A stretch of 6,674 nt of DNA from an uncultured Fretibacterium sp. (lineage in GTDB: Bacteria > Synergistota > Synergistia > Synergistales > Aminobacteriaceae): contig CALGHA010000006.1 in the NCBI GenBank assembly GCA_937915835.1, positions 1 to 6,674 of the forward strand, given 5' to 3'. A model generated the notes under the pieces. It was not told the origin of the DNA. It saw only the letters and a program-made list of their open reading frames with translations, and made no database searches. This document shows, piece after piece, positions 1 through 5,861 of this stretch. The translations under genes and the position numbers were made by a program. The stretch's first letter is position 1, and the number at the start of each line of letters is the position of its first letter.

Positions 1-758
1 ACGAAATTTTCCGGGCCGAAGACCTCATCACAAATCTCGCGTATATGATGAACGTTTTCATCGCTGATTTGGACAAAGACGCTTCCGGTTTCGCTGAGCA
101 ATTCCCGGACGAGCAATAATCTATTTCGCAAGTAAGTCAAGTAAGAGTGAATGCCGAGTTCCCACGTGTCACGAAACGCTTTAATCATCTCGGGTTCAGT
201 CGTTAAATCGTCGTCGTTTTTGTCTTTCACGTCCCTTTTGTTGACGAATGGCTGAAAGTTTGAGCCGTATTTAATCCCATATGGCGGATCAATATATGCT
301 GTCTGAACTTGGCCGCTCATGTTTTCCTTCTGGATTAACGAGTTCATGATTACGAGGCTGTCACCGGCAATCATTCGATTTGTCCAATTTTGGGAATGCT
401 GGTAGCTTTCGATTGCGCGTAATTTTTCGGCAGTGCGTTCAAAGTAGGACATTTCGGGGAATAACCAGCCTTGAATATCAGGAGTTTTCAGTGAAGATTT
501 CTCGACGGGGTAAATAATTCTGTGAGGCCTGACGACTTCGTGAACATGAATTGACTGAGTAGGGACATCAAAGCTGAGGCCTTCGGATTTACCTGACCAA
601 TCGAGAGCAGGGGAAAAATGCGGATCAAATTTGTATGATTGAATTTTGTCGGGTTGAGTGTCGTGTTGAGCGAGTCCGGCTTTTGGGTTGTTAATGCGGG
701 AATTTTCGGCGTGAGTGTAAGCGTCGAGGTCGTGGGGCTGTGAGGATTTTGGGGGCAT
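1..758 (-). CDS. Site-specific DNA methyltransferase, type III Mod-like, N-terminal part (C-terminus outside window)
   Basis: The frame runs from an ATG at 758 to the window edge without a stop: 252 complete codons. Residues 157-160 are DPPY, the catalytic motif IV of amino-methyltransferases that methylate adenine N6 or cytosine N4. It is preceded by AGDSLVIMNSL (131-141), typical of Mod-like enzymes, and followed by LSETGSVFVQISDENV (221-236), the strand and loop that follow the catalytic motif in this class. Having DPPY early suggests the beta-class order, with the S-adenosylmethionine-binding FxGxG motif further on, beyond the window. The polar N-terminus (R-x-NNP-x-x-GL near 21-29, FDPH at 44-47, HVHE at 71-74) resembles my recollection of large stand-alone or type III-like methyltransferases of roughly 900-1000 residues. 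A modest Shine-Dalgarno (AAAGGA) lies about 11 bases before the ATG. A restriction partner, if any, should lie to the left. The methyltransferase call is firm; type and target base are inferred. Confidence 0.88.
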   Translation of the reverse strand, partial: MPPKSSQPHDLDAYTHAENSRINNPKAGLAQHDTQPDKIQSYKFDPHFSPALDWSGKSEGLSFDVPTQSIHVHEVVRPHRIIYPVEKSSLKTPDIQGWLFPEMSYFERTAEKLRAIESYQHSQNWTNRMIAGDSLVIMNSLIQKENMSGQVQTAYIDPPYGIKYGSNFQPFVNKRDVKDKNDDDLTTEPEMIKAFRDTWELGIHSYLTYLRNRLLLVRELLSETGSVFVQISDENVHHIREICDEVFGPENF

Positions 759-807
759 GATGTAATATTTCCTTTCTTGTTGGGATAAAAATATTGCGAC
801 GGGAAAT

Positions 808-836
808 ATTGTACATGAAAAACGGAAGACCCGTAA
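808..836 (-). promoter_or_regulatory. Possible promoter for the methyltransferase gene
   Basis: On the minus strand TACAAT (813-808) makes a good -10 box, directly preceded by TG. A weak -35 candidate, TTACGG (836-831), lies 17 bases upstream. This would place transcription start about 45 bases before the ATG at 758. The -35 match is poor, so this is only a candidate. Confidence 0.27.
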
Positions 837-1258
837 CGTTTGAGCCTGCTGGAGATATTCTCAGAATGCCCGACGTGCTTCACTTCAGAACTTGGAATAT
901 CGGGAAGCAGACTCGCAAGGAAGATACCCGGCCAATATCAACGCTCCGGATAATATGAAACCGAACGAACACGGAGCATATAATTTCGAGGAAAATCAAA
1001 TTGATATAAACTCTCAGCTTTTCAGTAACGCTTCACAAACTCAAGTAATCCCGAGCAGGCGCATGAATGGTGCGAGAACTTCAGGAGCAGGAAAATTCGC
1101 AGCGTCTTCAAGATACGGAGAATTATAATGCCCGCATAAATAATCGTCCTGAGATAACGCTTGAAGCTCAAAATATGCCTGACATGATGAGCACTTATGA
1201 CCCAGAAGCAAATTTTCAGCAGGAAAGTCAAACCAAAAATTTAGGCTATGGAATGTAG
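815..1258 (+). pseudogene. Decayed gene for a hydrophilic Q/N-rich protein, frames 2-1-2
   Basis: No single frame covers this stretch, but three protein-like segments follow one another. Frame 2 from ATG 815 opens with MKNGRPVTFEPAGDIL and stops at 956-958. Frame 1 is open from 844 to 1128 and contains ASLQNLEYREADSQGRYPAN and a polar run. Frame 2 resumes at ATG 1067 with MVRELQEQENSQRLQDTENY, a likely short coiled coil, and ends with a TAG at 1256-1258. I infer one gene broken by at least two frameshifts (near 870 and 1060), or two or three degraded small genes. I do not recognise the family. The position next to a modification gene and the absence of an intact product suggest remains of a mobile element, but no integrase, transposase or terminal repeat is visible. 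The last segment (1067-1258) could still be translated by itself. Confidence 0.42.
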
Positions 1259-1261
1259 GAG
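1257..1261 (+). promoter_or_regulatory. Ribosome binding site AGGAG for ATG 1270
   Basis: AGGAG at 1257-1261 lies 8 bases before the ATG at 1270 and overlaps the TAG stop (1256-1258) of the preceding remnant. This is operon-like spacing that once coupled the two genes. It is the best Shine-Dalgarno on the plus strand of the window and decides the start of the next broken gene. Confidence 0.6.
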
Positions 1262-1269
1262 CTTGAATT

Positions 1270-1486
1270 ATGGAAAGGGTTACAGTTTTTGAGGGTGATG
1301 AACTTCACAGGGATTTTGCTCCGGTTCCTAAAGTTTCAAGGTGTGTCATTCATCGGGAAAACAGCGATTTATTCGGTCATAGGTCGTCCAACTGATGAGA
1401 CAACGAAAATGATAAACGAGATCGGAGCAATTGTCCGGGATTTGCAGACGCTTGATGAAGAGACGGTGTTCAAGAAATGGAGCTAG
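1270..1486 (+). pseudogene. Small gene broken by one frameshift, about 70 residues originally
   Basis: From ATG 1270, frame 1 reads MERVTVFEGDELHRDFAPVP and then a Cys/His-containing stretch before a TGA at 1393-1395 (41 residues). Frame 2 of the same region continues in a sensible way, GRPTDETTKMINEIGAIVRD, then DLQTLDEETVFKKWS, ending in TAG at 1484-1486. Joining the two near 1375-1393 gives a compact acidic protein of about 70 residues, so I infer a single indel there. The alternative, that the 65-residue frame-2 ORF starting at 1289 is a real gene, is less likely because it has no ribosome binding site. I do not recognise the family. It was probably co-transcribed with the debris before it and the short ORF at 1477. 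Confidence 0.45.
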
Positions 1487-1590
1487 ATAATTTAAGCAAA
1501 GCTGAGAAATTTTACATACTTGCTTCGGATGAGAACACTGAACATTTCCGTGTCTGGCTTGGTCTGGTTAATACTCTTCCGTTACAATGA
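1477..1590 (+). CDS. Short ORF, 37 residues, unknown; probably the start of a truncated gene
   Basis: ATG at 1477 overlaps the end of the preceding broken gene by 10 bases, an arrangement typical of translational coupling. The product begins MELDNLSKAEKFYILASDEN and continues with an aromatic-rich stretch ending in a TGA at 1588-1590. Reading on in the same frame there is another stop at 1612-1614 and then an open stretch that encodes part of an SH3b domain, so the three pieces may be one ancestral gene with two nonsense mutations. No function can be assigned. It might instead be a genuine small protein; the lack of similarity to anything I know leaves this open. Confidence 0.35.
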   Translation: MELDNLSKAEKFYILASDENTEHFRVWLGLVNTLPLQ

Positions 1591-1614
1591 GGCTTTAAGA
1601 TTAATAATCAATAA

Positions 1615-1779
1615 AGACAATCACAGCAAACTTCACAGCCTAAAGTTTCACAAGCAAGATCGATAAATTGTACTAAGATTAATATTCGCAAAAGTCCTGA
1701 TACTCGTTCAGGAATAATTACTCAGCTCAACGATGGAAATCATGTAACAGTTTTAGAGACACGCGGAGTATCTCAGTAG
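1615..1779 (+). pseudogene. SH3b-domain fragment (C-terminal remnant)
   Basis: Frame 1 is open from 1615 to a TAG at 1777-1779 with no start codon at its beginning. After a Q/S-rich linker (QSQQTSQPKVSQ) it reads CTKINIRKSPDTRSGIITQL and then NDGNHVTVLETRG. This matches the first half of a bacterial SH3 domain of the kind seen after linkers in exported or cell-wall-associated proteins (pattern: VNVRSGPS..S.VIG.L..G..V.V). The second half of the domain (usually W.kV...G..GYV) is absent, cut by the stop. It is therefore a fragment of a larger gene whose front part is lost or is scattered upstream. The domain call is from pattern recognition and is fairly good; the identity of the parent gene is unknown. 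Confidence 0.5.
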
Positions 1780-1800
1780 AGCAAGGTAAAAAAATAATAA

Positions 1801-1839
1801 ATTCCCTGCCTGATACATGAAAAGACAGGGAAATTTTTT
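1801..1839. terminator. Bidirectional intrinsic terminator
   Basis: TTCCCTG (1802-1808) pairs with CAGGGAA (1826-1832). After one mismatch, CT (1810-1811) and AG (1823-1824) can extend the stem inward. On the plus strand T1834-T1839 follows, ending transcription of the relics. On the minus strand the same stem lies just after the transporter stop codon (1840-1838) and is followed by a T-rich stretch (about 1800-1788), so it also ends the cysS-transporter unit. Confidence 0.75.
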
Positions 1840-3100
1840 ACAGTGAGCCGACGAGTAACCCCACAATAAATGTAGTCGGTCCCATAGTCAGGAATAACTG
1901 AGGAATACTCACTCCCCATGAGATTAACACTCCGGCACCGAGCGCGGCCAATGCCATAAATACGGAGTCGCTGATATTCGAGCAAGCAATTACACCAGAA
2001 ACTTTTTCTTCGGGAGCTTTGCTTTGCATGACGGCATATAACGGGACAATATATAACCCTCCACAGAAGGCTATCACGAATAAGCAAAAAGTTATCATGA
2101 AGTTTTCGGGCCGAGAGAAAAATTCCCAAGCTCCGATTATCGGCGTTCCAGCTTCAACAGGCGGACGGTCGCTTACGTACCATAACAAGACGCTCGCAAT
2201 CGCAATTCCGTATGCCGCAGAAGGAACGTATTTTGTCGTAACTTTACCCTTCAGAATTTCATCACAGACCATCGAGCCTATACCAATTCCGCACGAGAAT
2301 ATTGCCAAGAAAGCTGTAGCGACACTCTCATCAGTTCCGAGTATAAGCCGCGAATACGTCGGGAACTGCGCAAGAAATACTGAGCCAACAAGCCAGAACC
2401 AGGAAATTGCCAGCATTGAGCCGAAAACTTTTTTCATCGGGTAAATGTCAGCAAACATCTCACGCGTCCTTGAGATAATCTTGAACGAGACTTTACGATT
2501 TTCATCAATTGGCCTCGTCGGAGGAATGAACATACTGCTTAACCATCCAGCAGAAGCAATTGCAACCGCTAAGCCTCCAACCCAATAAATCCCGTTCTCG
2601 CGTAAAATCATTAAGCCGCCTGAAATTGTGCCGGATAAAATTGCAAGATACGTTCCCATTTGGATTAAACCGTTGCCGGCGATTAATTCTTCTTCGGGTA
2701 AATGCTGAGGGAGTATGCTGTATTTTGCAGGAGAGAAAAACGCTGATTGCGCCCCCATCATGAATAACACGACCATTAGAAGCCAGATATTCCCAAGCCA
2801 AAAGCCCAAGAATGCACCTGACATTACGACAATCTCAGCAAATTTTACCCAGCGCATTAATATCGAACGGTCATATTTATCGGCTAAGTCTGAAGCGGTC
2901 GGAGCAAAAATGAAGAATGGCAGAATAAACACTCCGGCGGCGGCATTCACGAGAATACGCGAGTCAACTCCGGCAGCGTCTCCCAATCTATAAGTTATCA
3001 ACATCATCAACGAACTCTTGAAGAAATTATCATTGAATGCCCCCAGAAATTGCGTGATGAATAGGGGCATAAATCGACGTACGAATAATAATTTGAACAT
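1838..3100 (-). CDS. MFS transporter, LplT-like (lysophospholipid transporter family)
   Basis: The product has 420 residues and about 12 membrane segments, beginning with FITQFLGAFNDNFFKSSL (14-31), the hallmark opening of the LplT family and of the transporter half of LplT-Aas fusions. The loop after the second segment carries DLADKYDR (71-78), an MFS motif A variant. FFSPAKYSILPQHLPEEELI (121-140) is the second signature of the family. Members flip lysophospholipids, mainly lysophosphatidylethanolamine, across the inner membrane for re-acylation. The protein ends directly after its last membrane segment (GPTTFIVGLLVGSL), so no PlsC/Aas acyltransferase domain is attached, and none is seen nearby. 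ATG 3100 lies 3 bases after the cysS stop codon, with a GA-rich weak ribosome site inside the cysS end, so the two genes form an operon and are probably translationally coupled. Substrate is inferred from family only; a general MFS role is certain. Confidence 0.85.
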   Translation of the reverse strand: MFKLLFVRRFMPLFITQFLGAFNDNFFKSSLMMLITYRLGDAAGVDSRILVNAAAGVFILPFFIFAPTASDLADKYDRSILMRWVKFAEIVVMSGAFLGFWLGNIWLLMVVLFMMGAQSAFFSPAKYSILPQHLPEEELIAGNGLIQMGTYLAILSGTISGGLMILRENGIYWVGGLAVAIASAGWLSSMFIPPTRPIDENRKVSFKIISRTREMFADIYPMKKVFGSMLAISWFWLVGSVFLAQFPTYSRLILGTDESVATAFLAIFSCGIGIGSMVCDEILKGKVTTKYVPSAAYGIAIASVLLWYVSDRPPVEAGTPIIGAWEFFSRPENFMITFCLFVIAFCGGLYIVPLYAVMQSKAPEEKVSGVIACSNISDSVFMALAALGAGVLISWGVSIPQLFLTMGPTTFIVGLLVGSL

Positions 3101-3103
3101 TTA

Positions 3104-4543
3104 CTACAGCTCTCTTTTCCACTTTGTGCCTTGAGGCGTGTCCTCTAAAACAATTCCGCGTACTTTGAGGGTGTCGCGAATTTCATCTGAACGTTTGAAG
3201 TCCTTAGCTTTACGTGCTTCGTTTCGTTCCGCAATTAACTTCTCAATTTCCGCGCTTATGTCGTCGTGTTCGGTTTCTGCGTCGTCCCGGCCAATTACAC
3301 CTAAAATCTTGTCGTAATCGTCTAAGGCTTTCTTAGCGAGCATGAAAAATTCTGATGGCAAAAATTCATTCTCTTTCAGGCTCGTATTGATGAGATAAAC
3401 CACGTCGAATAATATTCCGATTGCGGCGGCAGTGTTGAAGTCGTCGTTCATAGCGTCGGAAAAATTCTTGTCGAGTTCCTTAAGCTCAGCCTTGAACTTG
3501 TTTATGCCAAAATTGGCGTTATCATTAACTCTTGTTTTTGCGGCAAAATCCAAGTCAGCTTTGCAATTTCTTAAACGCTCAACTCCGGCGACAGCTTGTG
3601 ATAAACTCTCGGGCGAAAAATTAATCGGGCTTCTGTAATGCGCGCTCAACATGAAAAATCTTATTGCCAACGGTGGGAACTGTCTTAATGCGGATCTAGC
3701 TGTCTTGAAATTTCCGAGTGATTTTGACATTTTCATATCGTCGATGAGCAAAAATCCGTTGTGTAACCAGTAATTTACAAAAGGTTTTCCGGAGTTTGAA
3801 GCGGCTTCACTTTGTGCTGCCTCGTTCTCATGATGAGGGAAGATTAAGTCAATTCCGCCGGAATGAATATCAATGTTGTCGCCTAAATATTTTGATGACA
3901 TTGCCGAGCATTCGATGTGCCAGCCGGGCCGGCCTTTTCCCCAAGGACTTTCCCATGAGGGTTCGCCGGGTTTCTCAGATTTCCATAATACGAAGTCTAA
4001 CGGGTCTTTTTTCTTTTCGCCGGGTTCAACTCTTGCGCCTGCCTCTAAGTCCTCAAGATTTTGTTTGCATAAGCTCCCGTATTTCGGCCAACTCTTAATG
4101 TCAAAGTAAACGTCGCCGTCCACAACATAAGCATGACCATTCGCGATAATTCTCTCGATAGTGTGAATGATTTCCGGAATATGTTCTGTTGCTCGCGGTG
4201 AAACGTCGGGGCGTCTAATTCCGAGTGCGTCAGCGTCCTTGTTGTATTCGGCGATGAATTTATCTGCGAGTTCCTTAACCGTGATATTTTCTTTATTAGC
4301 TCGATGTATCATTTTGTCGTCAATATCCGTAAAATTCTGCACGAACGTAACTTTATAGCCCTCGTGTTCAAGCCAGCGTCGTAAAACGTCAAAGACTATG
4401 AAGGGTCTAGCATTGCCAATGTGAAAATAGTCATAAACTGTCGGCCCGCACGAATAAAAGCTGACTTGTCCGGGCTTAATGGGAGTAAAAACTTCTTTCT
4501 TGCGGGTTAAATCGTTAAATAGTGTTAAGCTCAAAATATTCAC
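3104..4543 (-). CDS. cysS: Cysteinyl-tRNA synthetase
   Basis: The 479-residue product is a complete class I aminoacyl-tRNA synthetase charging tRNA-Cys with cysteine in the cytoplasm. CGPTVYDYFHIGNARPF (32-48) holds the first zinc ligand C32 and the HIGH-type ATP site HIGN (41-44). GWHIECSAM gives C212, and FPHHENE gives H237 and E241, so all four zinc ligands that enforce cysteine selection are present. KMSKS is intact at 271-275. The C-terminal helical anticodon region ends with the usual RGIVLEDTPQGTKW. Length is in the normal 460-500 range. The start is GTG at 4543, preceded by AAAGGA only 3 bases upstream; an in-frame TAG shortly before it rules out a longer protein, and a TTG three codons in is the only near alternative. 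It is the first gene of a two-gene unit with the transporter downstream. Confidence 0.97.
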   Translation of the reverse strand: MNILSLTLFNDLTRKKEVFTPIKPGQVSFYSCGPTVYDYFHIGNARPFIVFDVLRRWLEHEGYKVTFVQNFTDIDDKMIHRANKENITVKELADKFIAEYNKDADALGIRRPDVSPRATEHIPEIIHTIERIIANGHAYVVDGDVYFDIKSWPKYGSLCKQNLEDLEAGARVEPGEKKKDPLDFVLWKSEKPGEPSWESPWGKGRPGWHIECSAMSSKYLGDNIDIHSGGIDLIFPHHENEAAQSEAASNSGKPFVNYWLHNGFLLIDDMKMSKSLGNFKTARSALRQFPPLAIRFFMLSAHYRSPINFSPESLSQAVAGVERLRNCKADLDFAAKTRVNDNANFGINKFKAELKELDKNFSDAMNDDFNTAAAIGILFDVVYLINTSLKENEFLPSEFFMLAKKALDDYDKILGVIGRDDAETEHDDISAEIEKLIAERNEARKAKDFKRSDEIRDTLKVRGIVLEDTPQGTKWKREL

Positions 4544-4578
4544 AAATCCTTTCGTCTAAGAAAATAAATTTGCAGAAT

Positions 4579-4584
4579 ATTTTA
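4579..4584 (-). promoter_or_regulatory. Possible -10 box upstream of cysS
   Basis: TAAAAT on the minus strand (4584-4579), directly preceded by TG, lies 35 bases before the GTG start. No good -35 box is visible 16-18 bases further up. No terminator hairpin separates the glycosyltransferase stop (4607) from cysS, so read-through from that gene is also possible. No T-box-like leader is present: the gap is only 63 bases. Confidence 0.25.
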
Positions 4585-4606
4585 CACTAGACCGCAAAAT
4601 TAAAAG

Positions 4607-5545
4607 CTAACGAAAAATAGCCCGCTTGATCTTCAAAAACGTGTAAATTAAGATATACCTGATTATTTCTGCAAGCGGGTTAGTCCATAAAAGTTTACGA
4701 AAAGTTGATACGCATACTCTGGTCAAGTATTGTTTGTATGAGTGTGCGGGTATTGAAGATTTCGAAGCTGCTTGAAAGAGAATATTTATCATATCATCAG
4801 CAGATTTATTCTCGCCCCATGCACTTTTGAGATAATATTTCCAATAAAGTTTTTGTGAAGGAAGTCCGCTTAGAGACCATATTCTATGCGCAATATTCTT
4901 TGTAGGAGTATGTATTATGCTGTTATTCAACATATTTTCCTCGCGTGGATTTGAGTTATTGAATTTAGGATTGATTAATTTTATTGAACCATGAAATAAA
5001 TTATTGATTATGTCCTGATCACTGAATCTCATAAGGTAAATATGTTCATCTACCCAAGCCATAGAGTTCCAGAATAAATTGCCTCGTTCACGAATTTTAT
5101 CCAGGTTCATCAACATAACACCGGCATTTATAAAAGTCTTGCAGCTGCTTCCGTTGAGTTTGTCGCGTACAGCTTCAGATAAAAACTCAAAGTCCTTGCA
5201 ATGAACACCTGCCATACAGTAACTATTTATATCAATATCCCACATTTCTTTTATATCCAGATTAACGACTATATCGCAGTCAAGATATATAATTTTGCTT
5301 ACATCATTTAAGACTTCAGGGATGAATAGTCTATATAGTGAACCAATTGTGCATTTTCTTCTTGCTAATTCAACTGCCGTCTGACTGAAATTCTTTTTTC
5401 GTTCACTGACATCCACAAAGTCAATCCCTTGTGAATATTTCTCGGCAGTTCTGATAAATTTCTTGCGATTTTCTTCGGTAAGCGTATCATCATGTAAAAG
5501 GTGTATAATTACTTTACTTTTCGTGTTCTCGAAAATTGAAGTCAT
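4607..5545 (-). CDS. GT8-family glycosyltransferase, N-terminally truncated in the present reading frame
   Basis: From ATG 5545 the product has 312 residues. IIYLDCDIVV (85-94) carries the DxD metal and sugar-nucleotide site (DCD, 89-91) typical of GT8, and is preceded by GSLYRLFIPEVL (68-79). FINAGVMLMNL (138-148) and FSDQDIINNLF (174-184) are the other two GT8 signatures. The tail (about 285-312) is hydrophobic and basic, as in lipopolysaccharide galactosyl- or glucosyltransferases that bind the inner face of the membrane. The family normally opens with a strand that binds the nucleotide; here that strand (IIHIAHLVYDPSG...) is encoded upstream of ATG 5545 in the same frame but without a start codon, so this start gives a protein missing about 20 or more essential residues. 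See the repeat and 5' end entries. Codons look AT-richer than in cysS, suggesting transfer. It likely acts in surface glycan synthesis; donor and acceptor are unknown. Confidence 0.85.
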   Translation of the reverse strand: MTSIFENTKSKVIIHLLHDDTLTEENRKKFIRTAEKYSQGIDFVDVSERKKNFSQTAVELARRKCTIGSLYRLFIPEVLNDVSKIIYLDCDIVVNLDIKEMWDIDINSYCMAGVHCKDFEFLSEAVRDKLNGSSCKTFINAGVMLMNLDKIRERGNLFWNSMAWVDEHIYLMRFSDQDIINNLFHGSIKLINPKFNNSNPREENMLNNSIIHTPTKNIAHRIWSLSGLPSQKLYWKYYLKSAWGENKSADDMINILFQAASKSSIPAHSYKQYLTRVCVSTFRKLLWTNPLAEIIRYILIYTFLKIKRAIFR

Positions 5546-5691
5546 TACGACTCCAGCATGCTGTGAATAAGTTCCTGATGGATCATATACAAGATGAGCT
5601 ATGTGAATTATTTCATCCGATAAATGGGCATGATAAGGCGTTGGGCGTTGGGCGTTGGGCGCATTGTAGCGTTATTTTCTGACATTGTCAA
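5546..5691 (-). other. Displaced 5' end of the glycosyltransferase gene, out of frame with its start codons
   Basis: In the glycosyltransferase frame the sequence is open from 5671 (after a TAA at 5674-5672) into ATG 5545, encoding 42 residues with HLSDEIIHIAHLVYDPSGTY followed by SQHAGVV, the normal first strand and loop of this GT8 subfamily. No ATG, GTG or TTG occurs in these 42 codons. Upstream, ATG 5685 (or TTG 5691, 7 bases after GGAG; ATG is 13 bases after it) and ATG 5664 all share another frame, which reads MSENNATMRPTPNAQRL and hits TAA about 70 bases after ATG 5685. The heptamer repeat lies between those starts and the open frame. With one or four repeat copies instead of three, ATG 5685 would read straight into the glycosyltransferase. 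Confidence 0.7.
5637..5661. repeat. Heptanucleotide tandem repeat, three full copies of TTGGGCG plus a partial
   Basis: TTGGGCG occurs at 5641-5647, 5648-5654 and 5655-5661, exactly repeated, with a partial GGCG at 5637-5640. On the coding (minus) strand the unit is CGCCCAA. Because 7 is not a multiple of 3, each gain or loss of a unit shifts the downstream frame by one base. The tract is markedly GC-rich in an otherwise AT-rich leader. Three copies is short for a fast-slipping tract, so it may be a fixed duplication rather than an active switch. Confidence 0.93.
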
Positions 5692-5697
5692 TCAATT

Positions 5698-5741
5698 TCT
5701 CCTTTCGTGAATAATTATATCAAAACTTTTATGAGCGTAAA
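5698..5741 (-). promoter_or_regulatory. Promoter and ribosome binding site of the glycosyltransferase gene
   Basis: On the minus strand a perfect -10 TATAAT (5719-5714) is preceded by TTTACG (5741-5736) at 16 bases, a four-of-six -35 match. Transcription would begin near 5707, just ahead of AAAGGAGA (5705-5698), giving a very short leader. The site serves TTG 5691 or ATG 5685, not ATG 5545, which has no comparable ribosome site. This is the main reason to place the original start upstream of the repeat. Confidence 0.62.
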
Positions 5742-5760
5742 TCGCATTCAATGACTGCGC

Positions 5761-5799
5761 AAAAAAAAAATTCCCCCCGCTAATCTCTAACAGGAGGAA
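5761..5799 (-). terminator. Intrinsic terminator of the sorted surface-protein gene
   Basis: Minus strand: TTCCTCC (5799-5793) pairs with GGGGGAA (5777-5771) with one G-T wobble, over a loop of about 15 bases, followed by ten T residues (5770-5761). It lies about 60 bases after the stop at 5862. The plus-strand reading has a mismatch and no T tract, so it acts on the minus strand only. It isolates the glycosyltransferase promoter downstream. Confidence 0.8.
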
Positions 5800-5861
5800 A
5801 TATATTAATTATTCTCATGAGAAAATGTGAGAAGCAATTTCTCTTCGTCTATTCAGGATTG

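Noticed and set aside
488..883. Open frame of 131 codons on the minus strand
   Set aside because: Its 3' part lies over the methyltransferase in another frame; the composition (many Thr, Pro, Asn, Ser) is that of a shadow, while the methyltransferase frame has DPPY and continuous family-like sequence.
1370..1395. Programmed frameshift in the small gene at 1270
   Set aside because: No X-XXY-YYZ slippery heptamer or downstream pseudoknot is evident; surrounding genes are also broken, so decay is simpler.
1773..2444. Open frames on both strands over the transporter's 3' half (minus 1773-2129, plus 2019-2444)
   Set aside because: They are out-of-frame shadows of the 420-residue transporter, with no ribosome site or recognisable motif.
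3432..4358. Several plus-strand open frames of 60-100 codons opposite cysS
   Set aside because: They are antisense shadows of a fully conserved cysS; none has a family-like sequence.
4544..4606. T-box or other riboswitch upstream of cysS
   Set aside because: Only 63 bases separate the genes, and no stem, T-box core or terminator/antiterminator pair is visible.
5637..5661. Tandem repeat considered as a CRISPR or an origin iteron array
   Set aside because: The unit is 7 bases with no spacers, only three copies, and no cas, rep or dnaA genes nearby.
5813..5843. Palindrome TTCTCATGAGAA and the overlapping GAGAAA/TTTCTC pair downstream of the sorted-protein gene
   Set aside because: Short AT-rich stems without a following T tract; the stronger terminator at 5761-5799 explains transcription stop.
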